Of a stretch of 64,000 bases of DNA, positions 16,688 through 25,139 are shown piece after piece. The stretch is from JAFGOG01 sp034429215 (GTDB lineage: Bacteria; Chloroflexota; Anaerolineae; JAAYZQ01), in assembly GCA_034429215.1 (NCBI GenBank), contig DAOUGI010000019.1, forward strand, positions 1 through 64,000. Direction: 5' to 3'. How positions within the stretch are numbered: the stretch's first letter is position 1; every line of letters begins with the position of its first letter. The notes beneath the pieces were generated by a model. It saw only the letters and a program-made list of their open reading frames with translations, was not told the origin of the DNA and made no database searches. Both the position numbers and the translations under genes were made by a program.

Positions 16688-18313
16688 ATGTCATATGATC
16701 TGATCATTCGCAACGGAACAGTCTACGATGGATCTGGATCGCCCCCTTACACCGGCGATCTGGCCGTCCAGGGCGATACCATCGCCGCAGCCGGCCGGTT
16801 GGGCCGCGTGCGGGGCCGGGTGGAGATCGACGCAAGAGGGCTGGCCGTAGCCCCCGGTTTCATCAACATGCTGAGCTGGGCCGGTGTGTCACTGATCGAG
16901 GACGGCCGGTCGCAAGGTGACATCCGCCAGGGCGTGACGCTCGAGGTAATGGGCGAAGGCTGGTCGATGGGGCCGCTGAGCGAGGCGATGAAACGGGAGA
17001 CTCTCGAGCGCCAGGGCGACATCCGCTACGACGTGGCCTGGACAACGCTGGGCGAATACCTGGATCACCTGGCAGCCCGCGGCGTCTCGACCAATATCGC
17101 CTCCTTCGTCGGCGCGACGACCGTCCGCATCCACGCCCTGGGCTATGCCGACCGCCCTGCCACGCCGGTCGAATTGGATCAGATGCGTGCCCTGGTCCGC
17201 CAGGCGATGGAGGAGGGCGCGGTCGGCGTCGCCTCGGCGCTGATCTACGCCCCGGCCTGCTATGCCCCGCCTGACGAGCTGGTCGCCCTGGCAGCCTGCG
17301 CTGCCGAATATGACGGCCTGTATATTTCTCACATCCGTAACGAGGGCGCCCACATCCTCGATGCCCTGGACGAGCTGATCGCCGTCGCCGTCCAGGCCCG
17401 CATCAGGGCCGAGATCTACCATCTGAAAGTGTCGGGCCGTGACAATTGGGACAAGCTCGACGCCGTGGTGGCCAAGATCGAGGCCGTCCGCGCCGCGGGA
17501 CACCGGATCACCGCCGACATGTACACCTATCCTGCCTCGTCGACCGGCCTGGACGCCGCCATGCCTCCCTGGGTGCAGGAAGGGGGCCATCGCGCCTGGA
17601 TCGAGCGGCTCAAGGACCCGGCCATTCGCCGGCAGGTTGTGGGCGAGATTGCAGCTCCCAGTGGCGAGTGGGAGAGCACCCTCCAGGCCGCCGGCTCGGC
17701 CGACAACGTGCTGTTGGTCGGCTTTAAAAGCGCGGCGCTCAAGCCGCTCACCGGCAAGACGCTGGCCCAGGCGGCGGCGCTGCGGGGAAAAACGCCCGAA
17801 GAGACGATCGTCGACCTGGTGATCGAGGACGACAGTGACGTAGGTTGCGTCTATTTTACCATGTCAGAGGACAATGTCCGGCGGCAGATCGCCCTGCCGT
17901 GGGTCAGCTTTGGCTCCGACGCCCAGTCGATGTCGGCCGAGGGCCTCTTTCTGAATTCCAGCACCCACCCGCGCGCCTATGGCAACTTTGCCCGCCTGCT
18001 GGGCAAGTACGTCCGCGACGAAAAGGTCATCCCTCTGGAGGAGGCGATCCGGCGCCTGACGTCGTTGCCCGCTGCCAACCTCAAGATCGAGCGCCGGGGG
18101 ATGCTGGCCCCCGGTTATTTCGCCGACGTCGTCCTGTTCGATCCGGCGATAATCCAAGACCGGGCGACCTTTGACCGGCCGCACCGGTACGCGACCGGCG
18201 TCGTCCACCTGTTCGTGAACGGCGTCCAGGTTCTCCGCGACGGCGAGCACACCGGCGCCCGTCCCGGCCGCGTGGTGCGCGGTCCCGGCTACAAAGGAAA
18301 AAAGAATGCCTGA
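16688..18313 (+). CDS. N-acyl-D-amino-acid deacylase-like amidohydrolase
   Basis: Amidohydrolase-superfamily protein of 541 residues (MSYDLIIRNGTVYDGSGSPP). It resembles D-aminoacylases: His in YISHIRNEGAHI, His in AEIYHLKVSG and Asp in VSFGSDAQSMS can be seen. The usual HxH after the first strand is absent (APGFINMLSWAG), and the position of the metal Cys in GNCG-type enzymes reads MGEGWS. This matches a large subfamily that presumably uses one metal. ATG 16688 is chosen because it follows the promoter. The stop overlaps the next gene by eight bases. It probably hydrolyses N-acyl-D-amino acids or related amides. Confidence 0.8.
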   Translation: MSYDLIIRNGTVYDGSGSPPYTGDLAVQGDTIAAAGRLGRVRGRVEIDARGLAVAPGFINMLSWAGVSLIEDGRSQGDIRQGVTLEVMGEGWSMGPLSEAMKRETLERQGDIRYDVAWTTLGEYLDHLAARGVSTNIASFVGATTVRIHALGYADRPATPVELDQMRALVRQAMEEGAVGVASALIYAPACYAPPDELVALAACAAEYDGLYISHIRNEGAHILDALDELIAVAVQARIRAEIYHLKVSGRDNWDKLDAVVAKIEAVRAAGHRITADMYTYPASSTGLDAAMPPWVQEGGHRAWIERLKDPAIRRQVVGEIAAPSGEWESTLQAAGSADNVLLVGFKSAALKPLTGKTLAQAAALRGKTPEETIVDLVIEDDSDVGCVYFTMSEDNVRRQIALPWVSFGSDAQSMSAEGLFLNSSTHPRAYGNFARLLGKYVRDEKVIPLEEAIRRLTSLPAANLKIERRGMLAPGYFADVVLFDPAIIQDRATFDRPHRYATGVVHLFVNGVQVLRDGEHTGARPGRVVRGPGYKGKKNA

Positions 18314-19901
18314 TTTCAGCGATCTGGAACAAAAGATACAGGCAGCGATGCAGGCCGGCCACGTGCCGGGCCTGGCGCTGGCTGCCGTCCAGGACGGCAA
18401 GGTTATCTACGCCCAGGGCTTTGGTGTTGCCAGCGTCGAGACCGGCCTGCCGGTGACGCCCGATACCCTGTTCCGCATCGGCTCGATCACCAAGTCGTTG
18501 ACCGCCACAGTGGTCATGCGCCTGGTCGAGGCCGGCAAGCTCGACCTAAACCGTCCGGTGCGCGAGTATCTCCCGTGGCTTGCCTTTAGCGACGAGAGCG
18601 CCGCCGAGCGGATCACCCTCCGCCTGCTCCTCAGTCATTCGGCCGGACTGCCGACCGATCACAGCCCCATCGGCCGGCGTGACCCAGGGGCACTGGAAAC
18701 CTATGTTCGCGGCCAGATCCCCACTTACCGGTTCATCGCCCCGCCCGGCAAGCTGTACTCTTACGCCAACCCCGGCCCTCGGCTGGCCGGCTACATCGCC
18801 CAGGTGACCGGCGGCCGGCCCTACACCGAGCTGATGCAGGATCTGGTTTTTGACCCGCTGGAGATGCGGCGCACTACCTTCGATCCAACGGTGGCCATGA
18901 CCTATCCCTTGGCCCAGTCGCACGACCTGACCGGCGACGGCGCACTGTCCGTCCAGCACCGCTATGCCGAAGATGCCAGCGGCTATCCGTCGGGGTTTGC
19001 CATCTCAACCGTGCTCGACCTGGCCAACTTTGCCCTGATGCAGATGGATGGCGGGCGGTTCGGCGGCCGGCAGATCCTGTCACCCCAGTCGGTGGCCGAG
19101 ATGCAGGCCGTCCAGGCGGATCGTTACACGACCACGGACGCGGCCTATGGGCTGGGCTTTTTCCTGGACGCCTACAAAGGCCTGCGTCGTGTGTGGCACA
19201 GCGGCGACATCAGCACCTTTGGCAGCAAGCTGGCCATGATCCCCAGCGCCGACGTCGCCGCCGTGCTGCTGGTTAACCGTACCCACGGCTTCTGGGGCAA
19301 GATGGACGAGATCATCGACGGCCTGCTGGACCGGCTGCTTGACCTTCCGCCCGGCCCGGCCCCCGAGCCGCCGGCCATCGAGCCGGATCGGTCGGCGTGG
19401 CCCCGCTTCACCGGCTCTTACCTCGGCGATTGGACCGGCATGGCGACGATCCGGACCGCCGATGACCGGCTCTCGCTGGATTGGAACGGGGCGATCATCC
19501 CCCTGAGCGCCTACCGGGACGACGTCTACTTTGGGCGCAAGCCGGGCAGCGGTGCGGCCGTCTCGGTCGGCTTTGTCCCTGAAGGGGGAAAGGACACGCG
19601 CTACCTGATGCTCGACAGCTCCCCCTGTGAGCGTTTCGAGCCCGACCGGTCGTTCAGGCCCGATCCGGCCGCCTGGGCCGCCTACGCCGGGCGGTATGCC
19701 GGCGACGACACGCTGACCATATGGGTCAGTGGCGGCCGCCTCATGGTCCACTCGGCGAATGAAGGGGTAGAGATGCCATCTGTGGCCCTGAGCAACACCC
19801 GCTTTGCCTGCGACGTGGGGCTGCTCGAATTCCAGGTGGCTGCCGACGGCCGCGTGCCGGCGATCAAGTTCGGCAGGGTCTATACCCTCCTGCGGGAATG
19901 A
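18306..19901 (+). CDS. Serine hydrolase, beta-lactamase (class C) fold
   Basis: A 531-residue protein. The catalytic Ser60-x-x-Lys63 lies in RIGSITKSL, Tyr153-Ala-Asn155 in YSYANPGP, and the third motif is WHSGD near residue 300. After the hydrolase domain come about 190 residues of beta-rich sequence, probably lipocalin-like D-aminopeptidase/DUF3471-type. No signal peptide is evident, so a cytoplasmic peptidase or esterase is likely. It overlaps the D-aminoacylase gene by eight bases, suggesting a joint role in D-amino-acid peptide or amide breakdown. Bacterial antibiotic resistance is not implied. Confidence 0.85.
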   Translation: MPDFSDLEQKIQAAMQAGHVPGLALAAVQDGKVIYAQGFGVASVETGLPVTPDTLFRIGSITKSLTATVVMRLVEAGKLDLNRPVREYLPWLAFSDESAAERITLRLLLSHSAGLPTDHSPIGRRDPGALETYVRGQIPTYRFIAPPGKLYSYANPGPRLAGYIAQVTGGRPYTELMQDLVFDPLEMRRTTFDPTVAMTYPLAQSHDLTGDGALSVQHRYAEDASGYPSGFAISTVLDLANFALMQMDGGRFGGRQILSPQSVAEMQAVQADRYTTTDAAYGLGFFLDAYKGLRRVWHSGDISTFGSKLAMIPSADVAAVLLVNRTHGFWGKMDEIIDGLLDRLLDLPPGPAPEPPAIEPDRSAWPRFTGSYLGDWTGMATIRTADDRLSLDWNGAIIPLSAYRDDVYFGRKPGSGAAVSVGFVPEGGKDTRYLMLDSSPCERFEPDRSFRPDPAAWAAYAGRYAGDDTLTIWVSGGRLMVHSANEGVEMPSVALSNTRFACDVGLLEFQVAADGRVPAIKFGRVYTLLRE

Positions 19902-19965
19902 ACGATCGCCTGACGGCATGAGGGTGTGGAGCTTTGCCTTGCCGCGTGGAAAGGAATCTGCCCGG

Positions 19966-20505
19966 ATGGACAAATCTACTCTGGCCCAAAGTCACCCCGT
20001 CACGTCCGATCCCTATTTCACCTTGATGGCCGACGCCGAAGGTGTGGGTTATGTCCACTGCGGCGACGGCGTCCTGGTGGTGCCCCTCACCGCCGGCGGC
20101 GAGGTGCTGCTTGCCATAGAGTATTCGCCGGCGTTTGGCCGGGAGATCCTGACCCTGGTAAGCGGATCGGTGGACGAAGGCGAGTCGCCAGAGGAAGCGG
20201 CCAACCGCGAATTGCAGGAGGAGCTGGGCTGGCGCGCCGAGCGCGTCGAGTTCCTGGCCGAGCTGCACCCCTTCAAGTACCTCGACTCGCGGCAGTTCCT
20301 GTTCCTGGCCCAGGGGTTGGTTCCCGGCCGTCTTCCAGGCGACGAGGATCATCCGGTGCATGCCCGGCGCATCCCTTTGGACGGCTGGCCGGCGCTTTGC
20401 TTGCGCGGCGAGCTCCAGGATGCCCTTGCCATCGCCGCCCTCAGCCTGGCACAACGTCATCGAGCAGCCCCGGGCGAGCCGCCGCCCAAAGGCCCGATTT
20501 CTTGA
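19966..20505 (+). CDS. NUDIX hydrolase
   Basis: A 179-residue pyrophosphohydrolase with a complete NUDIX box, GSVDEGESPEEAANRELQEE followed by LGW, in the usual GX5EX7REUXEEXGU spacing. The shape resembles ADP-ribose pyrophosphatases. ATG 19966 is favoured by AAGGAA upstream; an in-frame ATG at 19918 is possible. It closes the D-aminoacylase operon, and the Lrp promoter begins two bases after its stop. The nucleotide substrate is not predictable. Confidence 0.85.
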   Translation: MDKSTLAQSHPVTSDPYFTLMADAEGVGYVHCGDGVLVVPLTAGGEVLLAIEYSPAFGREILTLVSGSVDEGESPEEAANRELQEELGWRAERVEFLAELHPFKYLDSRQFLFLAQGLVPGRLPGDEDHPVHARRIPLDGWPALCLRGELQDALAIAALSLAQRHRAAPGEPPPKGPIS

Positions 20506-20506
20506 T

Positions 20507-20535
20507 TTGACATTTTCCGACAAATATGGCATAAT
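20507..20535 (+). promoter_or_regulatory. Promoter of the Lrp/aminotransferase operon
   Basis: TTGACA (20507-20512), a 17-base spacer and CATAAT (20530-20535), with the regulator ATG at 20569. It is the only clear promoter before the 9-kb gene run ending at 29946. Confidence 0.7.
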
Positions 20536-20568
20536 CGCTGTCGCAAACAGACATTAAGCGAGGGCTGC

Positions 20569-21060
20569 ATGTCTGAATTGGACAAGGTCGATCAAGCCAT
20601 CATCAGGCTCCTGATGCAAGACGGACGGATGTCCAGCGCCGAGATCGCGCGCCGCATAGGCAGCATCTCGGAGCGGTCCGTCTGTCGTCGTTTAGAGCGG
20701 CTTCTCAACGACGGCGTGATCCAGGTCAGCGCCATCACCCACCCCCGTAAGGTCGGCTTTGAAGTAATGGCCGACGTCTGGATAGAGATCGAGCCGGGTC
20801 GCGTTCTGGACGTGGCCCGCAAGATGGCCGAATTCCAGCAGGTCAGCTACGTGGGCTGCTCAACCGGCGAGAAGGACCTCAGCATCCAGGTGTACGCCCG
20901 CGACAATGCCGACCTGTACCGGTTCGTGACCGAGGTCATCGGCAATATCCCGGGCGTCAGGAAAACCAGCACGGTCCTGGTTCCCCTCGTGCTCAAGGAT
21001 GTCTACGACTGGCACATCCCCGAGCCCGTGTCCACAGACAAAAACAAGGGTGGACGCTAA
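20569..21060 (+). CDS. Lrp/AsnC family transcriptional regulator
   Basis: A 163-residue regulator. The N-terminal HTH covers about 5-60 (DKVDQAIIRLLMQDGRMSSA, EIARRIG, SVCRRLERL). The C-terminal RAM ligand-binding domain covers about 65-145 (VISAITHPRK-like start, GCSTGEKDLSIQVYARD). Lrp/AsnC proteins usually sense amino acids and control the adjacent transport or catabolic genes. Here the genes are three aminotransferases, a symporter, a dehydrogenase and an aldehyde oxidoreductase, so an amino acid or amine inducer is likely. The next gene starts 40 bases later with no terminator between. Confidence 0.9.
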   Translation: MSELDKVDQAIIRLLMQDGRMSSAEIARRIGSISERSVCRRLERLLNDGVIQVSAITHPRKVGFEVMADVWIEIEPGRVLDVARKMAEFQQVSYVGCSTGEKDLSIQVYARDNADLYRFVTEVIGNIPGVRKTSTVLVPLVLKDVYDWHIPEPVSTDKNKGGR

Positions 21061-21100
21061 GAGCCATGGTAACTATGAATCTGATGAGGAGTCAGACGAG

Positions 21101-22405
21101 ATGAACGTCAACATGGAAAAATCTCGCGCCTTGTGGCGCCGGGCAGCCAAGGTCATGCCCCTTGGCGTCAACTCTAACTTTCGTTACTGGGGCGATGACC
21201 AGACACCCTACGTCAAGCGGGCTGAAGGCGCCTACCTGTGGGATGTGGACGGCAACCGCTACCTCGACTACCGGCTGGCCTTTGGACCGATCATCCTCGG
21301 CCATGCCCATCCCCAGGTCAACGCCGCAGTGTGCGATGCCGTCAACGACGGCTCGCTGTACGCCATGACCAGCGAGCGAGAAGTGCGCGTCGCCGAAAAA
21401 ATCGTCGCCATGTGCCCCGGCGTTGAGATGGTCCGCCTGTCCAACACCGGCACCGAGGTAACGATGCACGCCCTGCGCGTCGCCCGGGGCTATACCGGCC
21501 GGGAAAAAGTGATCAAATTCGAAGGTCAGTACCACGGCTTTCACGACTACCTGCTCTTTTCAACCTACAGCGAGGCCAACACCTACGGCAGCCGGCGCAG
21601 CCCGATCCCGGTGCCCTCTACCTCTGGCATCCCAAAGGCGCTCCACGACCTGGTGATGACCGTGCCCTGGAACGATTTTGAGATCCTGGAAGAGACACTG
21701 CGCCGGGCCTGGTTCGAAACGGCGGCGATCATCGTCGAGCCGCTGCTGGGCAACTGCGCCGGCATCGAGCCGGCGCCTGGTTGGCTGGAGTTTATCCGGG
21801 AAAAGTGCACCGAATATGGCATCGTCTTTATCCTGGACGAGGTCAAGACCGGCTTTCGCCTGGCGCGGGGCGGGGCGCAAGAGTTTTACGGCGTCACCCC
21901 CGACCTGACCACCTACGCCAAGGCGCTCGGCAACGGTTATCCGATCGCCGCCTTGGGCGGCAAGAATGAGATCATGGGGGTGATCGGCCACGGCGTGGCC
22001 CAGGGTGGCACCTTCAGCGGCAACGCCGTCGGCGTGGCTGCCGCCGACGTGACGCTCGACCTGCTCCAGAACGAGCCGATCCTGGAGACGATCGCCGCGC
22101 GCGGGCGCAGGCTCCAGGCCGGCCTGAAGCAGATTTTCGACGGCGCCGGTATCCCGGCCAACATCCACGGCCACCCGGCCATGTTCGGCTTTAGCATCGG
22201 CATCGACATGCCCAAGAATCAGCGCGAGTGGGCCCACAGTGACCGGGCCTACTACCTGCGGCTCATGGAGGCCGCCTACGAGCGGGGAGTCATGCCCGAC
22301 TATGACCCACGCGAGCCGTGGTTCCTGTGCTACGCCCACACCGACGCCGACATCGACGAGACGCTGAACGTCATGGCCGATGCGGTCAAGATAGTAAAAC
22401 GATAA
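21101..22405 (+). CDS. Class-III aminotransferase, glutamate-1-semialdehyde aminomutase-like
   Basis: PLP enzyme of 434 residues. The opening ALWRRAAKVMPLGVNSNFRY, the NTGTEVTMHALRVARGYTGR cofactor region, FILDEVKTGFR and the PLP lysine K274 in TYAKALGNGYPIAALGG resemble HemL-type enzymes. Heme-biosynthetic genes are absent and two further class-III aminotransferases follow. A catabolic aminotransferase or aminomutase acting on an amino acid is therefore more likely than HemL. ATG 21101 follows GAGGAGTCAGACGAG. The gap to the next gene is 22 bases. Confidence 0.82.
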   Translation: MNVNMEKSRALWRRAAKVMPLGVNSNFRYWGDDQTPYVKRAEGAYLWDVDGNRYLDYRLAFGPIILGHAHPQVNAAVCDAVNDGSLYAMTSEREVRVAEKIVAMCPGVEMVRLSNTGTEVTMHALRVARGYTGREKVIKFEGQYHGFHDYLLFSTYSEANTYGSRRSPIPVPSTSGIPKALHDLVMTVPWNDFEILEETLRRAWFETAAIIVEPLLGNCAGIEPAPGWLEFIREKCTEYGIVFILDEVKTGFRLARGGAQEFYGVTPDLTTYAKALGNGYPIAALGGKNEIMGVIGHGVAQGGTFSGNAVGVAAADVTLDLLQNEPILETIAARGRRLQAGLKQIFDGAGIPANIHGHPAMFGFSIGIDMPKNQREWAHSDRAYYLRLMEAAYERGVMPDYDPREPWFLCYAHTDADIDETLNVMADAVKIVKR

Positions 22406-22427
22406 CCATCAACCATTGGAGGTGACT

Positions 22428-23747
22428 ATGCCCAAGAAGCAAACCATGACCGCTGCAGAGATTGTCCGCCTGAACAAGGAATACACCCTCTTTTCCTGGT
22501 CGGCGCAGGCGGCGGTCGATCCGATCCCGGCCGTACGGTCCGAGGGCGTCTATTTCTGGGATGCGGACGGCAAGCGCTACCTCGACTTTTCGTCCCAATT
22601 GGTCAACGTCAACATCGGCCACCAGAACCCAAAGGTGGTACAAGCCATCCAGGACCAGGCGGCCAAAATGTGCTTTGTCCAGCCGGCGCTGGCCACCGAG
22701 CCGCGCGGCGTCCTGGGCCAGATGCTGGCCGAGCGGACCCCCGGCAGCCTCAAGAAAACCTTCTTCTGCCTGGGCGGCGCCGAGGCCAACGAGAACGCGA
22801 TCAAGATCGCCCGCTGGTACACCGGGCGGCGCAAGATCCTGGCCCGCTACAAGTCGTACCACGGCGCCACCCACGGGGCCGTGGCCCTCACCGGCGACTA
22901 TCGCCGCTGGGCTGTCGAGCCGACGATGCCCGGCGTGGTGCACGTCTTTGACCCCTACTGCTACCGCTGCACCTTTGGCCGGACGCGCGACACCTGCCAC
23001 CGTGAGTGCATCACCCACATCGAAGAGGTGATCCGCTCCGAAGGGCCCGACAACATTGCCGCCATCTTCCTGGAGGGGATCACCGGCACGAACGGCATCC
23101 TGATCCCGCCCGACGACTACTGGCCGTCCATCCGCCAGATCTGTGACAAGTATGGCATCCTGCTCGTGGACGACGAGGTGATGAGCGGCTTTGGCCGGAC
23201 CGGCAAGTGGTTCGCCGTCGATCACTGGGGCGTCGCCCCCGACATCATGACCATGGCCAAAGGGCTGACCAGCGGCTACGTGCCGCTCGCGGCGGTGGTG
23301 GTGTCCGAGCCAATCGCCCGCTTTTTCGAGGACAAGGTGCTGTACGGCGGGCTGACCTACGGCAGCCACCCGCTGGGCTGCGCTGCCGGCGTGGCCACAG
23401 TGCAGGTCTACGAAGAGGAAGGGCTGATCGACAATTCGGCCCGCCTGGGGCAGTTCCTGGGTCGGCGGCTGGAAGAGCTCAAAGCCCGCCATCCATCGGT
23501 CGGCGACGTGCGCTACGTCGGCCTCTTCTCGGCCATCGAGCTGGTCAAGGACCGGGCAACCAAGGAGCCGCTGCCCGCGGCGCCGCTGAACAGGTTCCTG
23601 CGCGAGCAGGGGCTGTTCGGCTTCCTGCCGATCAACCTGATCTTTGTCACGCCGCCGCTGTGCATCAACCAAGCCCAGCTCGACGAGGGTCTGGCCCTCA
23701 TCGACCGGGCGCTGGAGATCGCCGACCAATCCTACACGGGAAAGTGA
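22428..23747 (+). CDS. Class-III omega-aminotransferase
   Basis: PLP-dependent aminotransferase of 439 residues. It has the fold-type I layout with FFCLGGAEANENAIKIARWY, DDEVMSGFGRTGKWF and K278 in MTMAKGLTSGYVPL as the PLP lysine. A Cys-rich insert, DPYCYRCTFGRTRDTCHREC, is typical of a subgroup of taurine/beta-alanine/GABA-type aminotransferases from anaerobes. The start ATG 22428 follows GGAGGTGACT. It lies between the HemL-like gene and patA with short gaps. The amino donor could be an omega-amino acid; the exact substrate is unknown. Confidence 0.82.
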   Translation: MPKKQTMTAAEIVRLNKEYTLFSWSAQAAVDPIPAVRSEGVYFWDADGKRYLDFSSQLVNVNIGHQNPKVVQAIQDQAAKMCFVQPALATEPRGVLGQMLAERTPGSLKKTFFCLGGAEANENAIKIARWYTGRRKILARYKSYHGATHGAVALTGDYRRWAVEPTMPGVVHVFDPYCYRCTFGRTRDTCHRECITHIEEVIRSEGPDNIAAIFLEGITGTNGILIPPDDYWPSIRQICDKYGILLVDDEVMSGFGRTGKWFAVDHWGVAPDIMTMAKGLTSGYVPLAAVVVSEPIARFFEDKVLYGGLTYGSHPLGCAAGVATVQVYEEEGLIDNSARLGQFLGRRLEELKARHPSVGDVRYVGLFSAIELVKDRATKEPLPAAPLNRFLREQGLFGFLPINLIFVTPPLCINQAQLDEGLALIDRALEIADQSYTGK

Positions 23748-23754
23748 GGGGACT

Positions 23755-25113
23755 ATGACCGACCGAGCATACGACGATGCCATCGCCTACTCCCGCCGTT
23801 GGTTGGATATCATCCACCAGGAAACGCTGGCCACAGCCGAGGCGCAGGCGATCATCGCCGAGACGCGCAGCAACTTTGCCGAGCACTTTAACTCCGGGTT
23901 CCTGGAATACCGCAAGTCGGTTACCGAGGCCGGCGACTGGACGGCCGTAGAGTGGACCGGCCGGGGAGCCACCTTCTACGACGTCCTGGGCCGGGAGTAC
24001 ATCGACTGCCTGGGCGGCTACGGCTTGCTGAGCCTGGGCTGGTCGCACCCCAAGGTGGTAGATGCCGTCCGGGCGCAGTTGGGCCGCACCCCCATGCCCA
24101 GCCAGGAGTTGCTGGACCCGCTGCGCGGCGTCCTGGCCCGCCTGCTGGCCGAGATCACCCCCGGCGACATCCGGTACTGCTTCTTTGTCGCCAGCGGCAC
24201 CGAGACGATCGAAGGGGCCATGAAGCTGGCCAAGATGGCCACCGGTCAGCCCGGCTTTATCGCCGCGTTGGGCGGCTTTCACGGCAAGACCACCGGCAGC
24301 CTGAGCCTGATGGGCAAGTCGCTCTTTCGCGAGCCGGCCCTGCCCCTCTACCCCTACGTCCACCACGTGCCTTACGGCGACGCCGACGCCGTCGAGCGGC
24401 AGCTCGACGCCTGCCGTGCGGTGGGCGAGGGGATCGCCGCTGTGGTCATGGAGCCGATCCAGGGTGAAGCAGGCGCCATCGTCCCACCCGACGATTTCTG
24501 GCCCAAGCTGCGCCAGATCTGCGACGCCTACGAGGTGCTGCTGATCGCCGACGAAGTGCAGACCGGCCTGGGGCGGACCGGTGCCCTGTGGGGCGTCGAC
24601 CACTGGGGCGTGGCGCCCGACATCATGTGCATGGCCAAATCGTTGGGCGGTGGCGTCATGCCGATCGGCGCCTTTTGCGGCACCGCCAAGGTATGGCAGA
24701 TCATGATGGATCCCAACCCGTTCATCCACACCACTACCACCGGTGGCGGCCCGCTGGCCTGCGCCGCGGCCATCGCCGCCGTCAACGTCGTCCTCGAGCA
24801 GCGACTGTGGGAGCAGGCTGCCGAGAAGGGGGCCTACTTTAAGGGAGAACTGGAAAAGCTGGCCCACAAATACCCCGTCATCTACGACCGGATCACCGGC
24901 AAGGGGCTGCTGATCGGCCAGCATTTCCACAACGACAAGGTCGGCTACAGGGTGGCCGCCGGCCTCTTCCGCCGTGGCGTCCTGGTCGCCGGCACCCTGA
25001 ACAACGCCCGGGTCATCCGCATCGAGCCGCCCTTGATCATCACCCGGCAGCAGATAGATACAGTTTTGGACCGGCTGGCCGACACGCTGGCCGAAGTGAG
25101 CAAAACAATCTAA
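23755..25113 (+). CDS. patA: Putrescine aminotransferase
   Basis: Predicted to convert putrescine plus 2-oxoglutarate into 4-aminobutanal (pyrroline) and glutamate. The 452 residues line up along the whole length with E. coli PatA/YgjG as I remember it: NSGFLEYRKSVTEAGD, FIDCLGGYG-like REYIDCLGGYGLLSLGW, PSQELLDPLRGVLARLLAEI, EPIQGEAGAIVPPD, DEVQTGLGRTG, the PLP lysine K295 in CMAKSLGGGVMPIGA, and VAGTLNNARVIRIEPPL. ATG 23755 lies seven bases after the previous stop. Cadaverine or another diamine could be the real substrate. A symporter and an aldehyde-oxidising enzyme follow. Confidence 0.88.
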   Translation: MTDRAYDDAIAYSRRWLDIIHQETLATAEAQAIIAETRSNFAEHFNSGFLEYRKSVTEAGDWTAVEWTGRGATFYDVLGREYIDCLGGYGLLSLGWSHPKVVDAVRAQLGRTPMPSQELLDPLRGVLARLLAEITPGDIRYCFFVASGTETIEGAMKLAKMATGQPGFIAALGGFHGKTTGSLSLMGKSLFREPALPLYPYVHHVPYGDADAVERQLDACRAVGEGIAAVVMEPIQGEAGAIVPPDDFWPKLRQICDAYEVLLIADEVQTGLGRTGALWGVDHWGVAPDIMCMAKSLGGGVMPIGAFCGTAKVWQIMMDPNPFIHTTTTGGGPLACAAAIAAVNVVLEQRLWEQAAEKGAYFKGELEKLAHKYPVIYDRITGKGLLIGQHFHNDKVGYRVAAGLFRRGVLVAGTLNNARVIRIEPPLIITRQQIDTVLDRLADTLAEVSKTI

Positions 25114-25139
25114 AAAAATAGAGGAAAGGAGATTCGACA

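Noticed and set aside
21101..22405. HemL (glutamate-1-semialdehyde aminomutase) assignment
   Set aside because: Motifs resemble HemL, but the operon is catabolic in content and carries two more class-III aminotransferases; HemL is kept only as an alternative.
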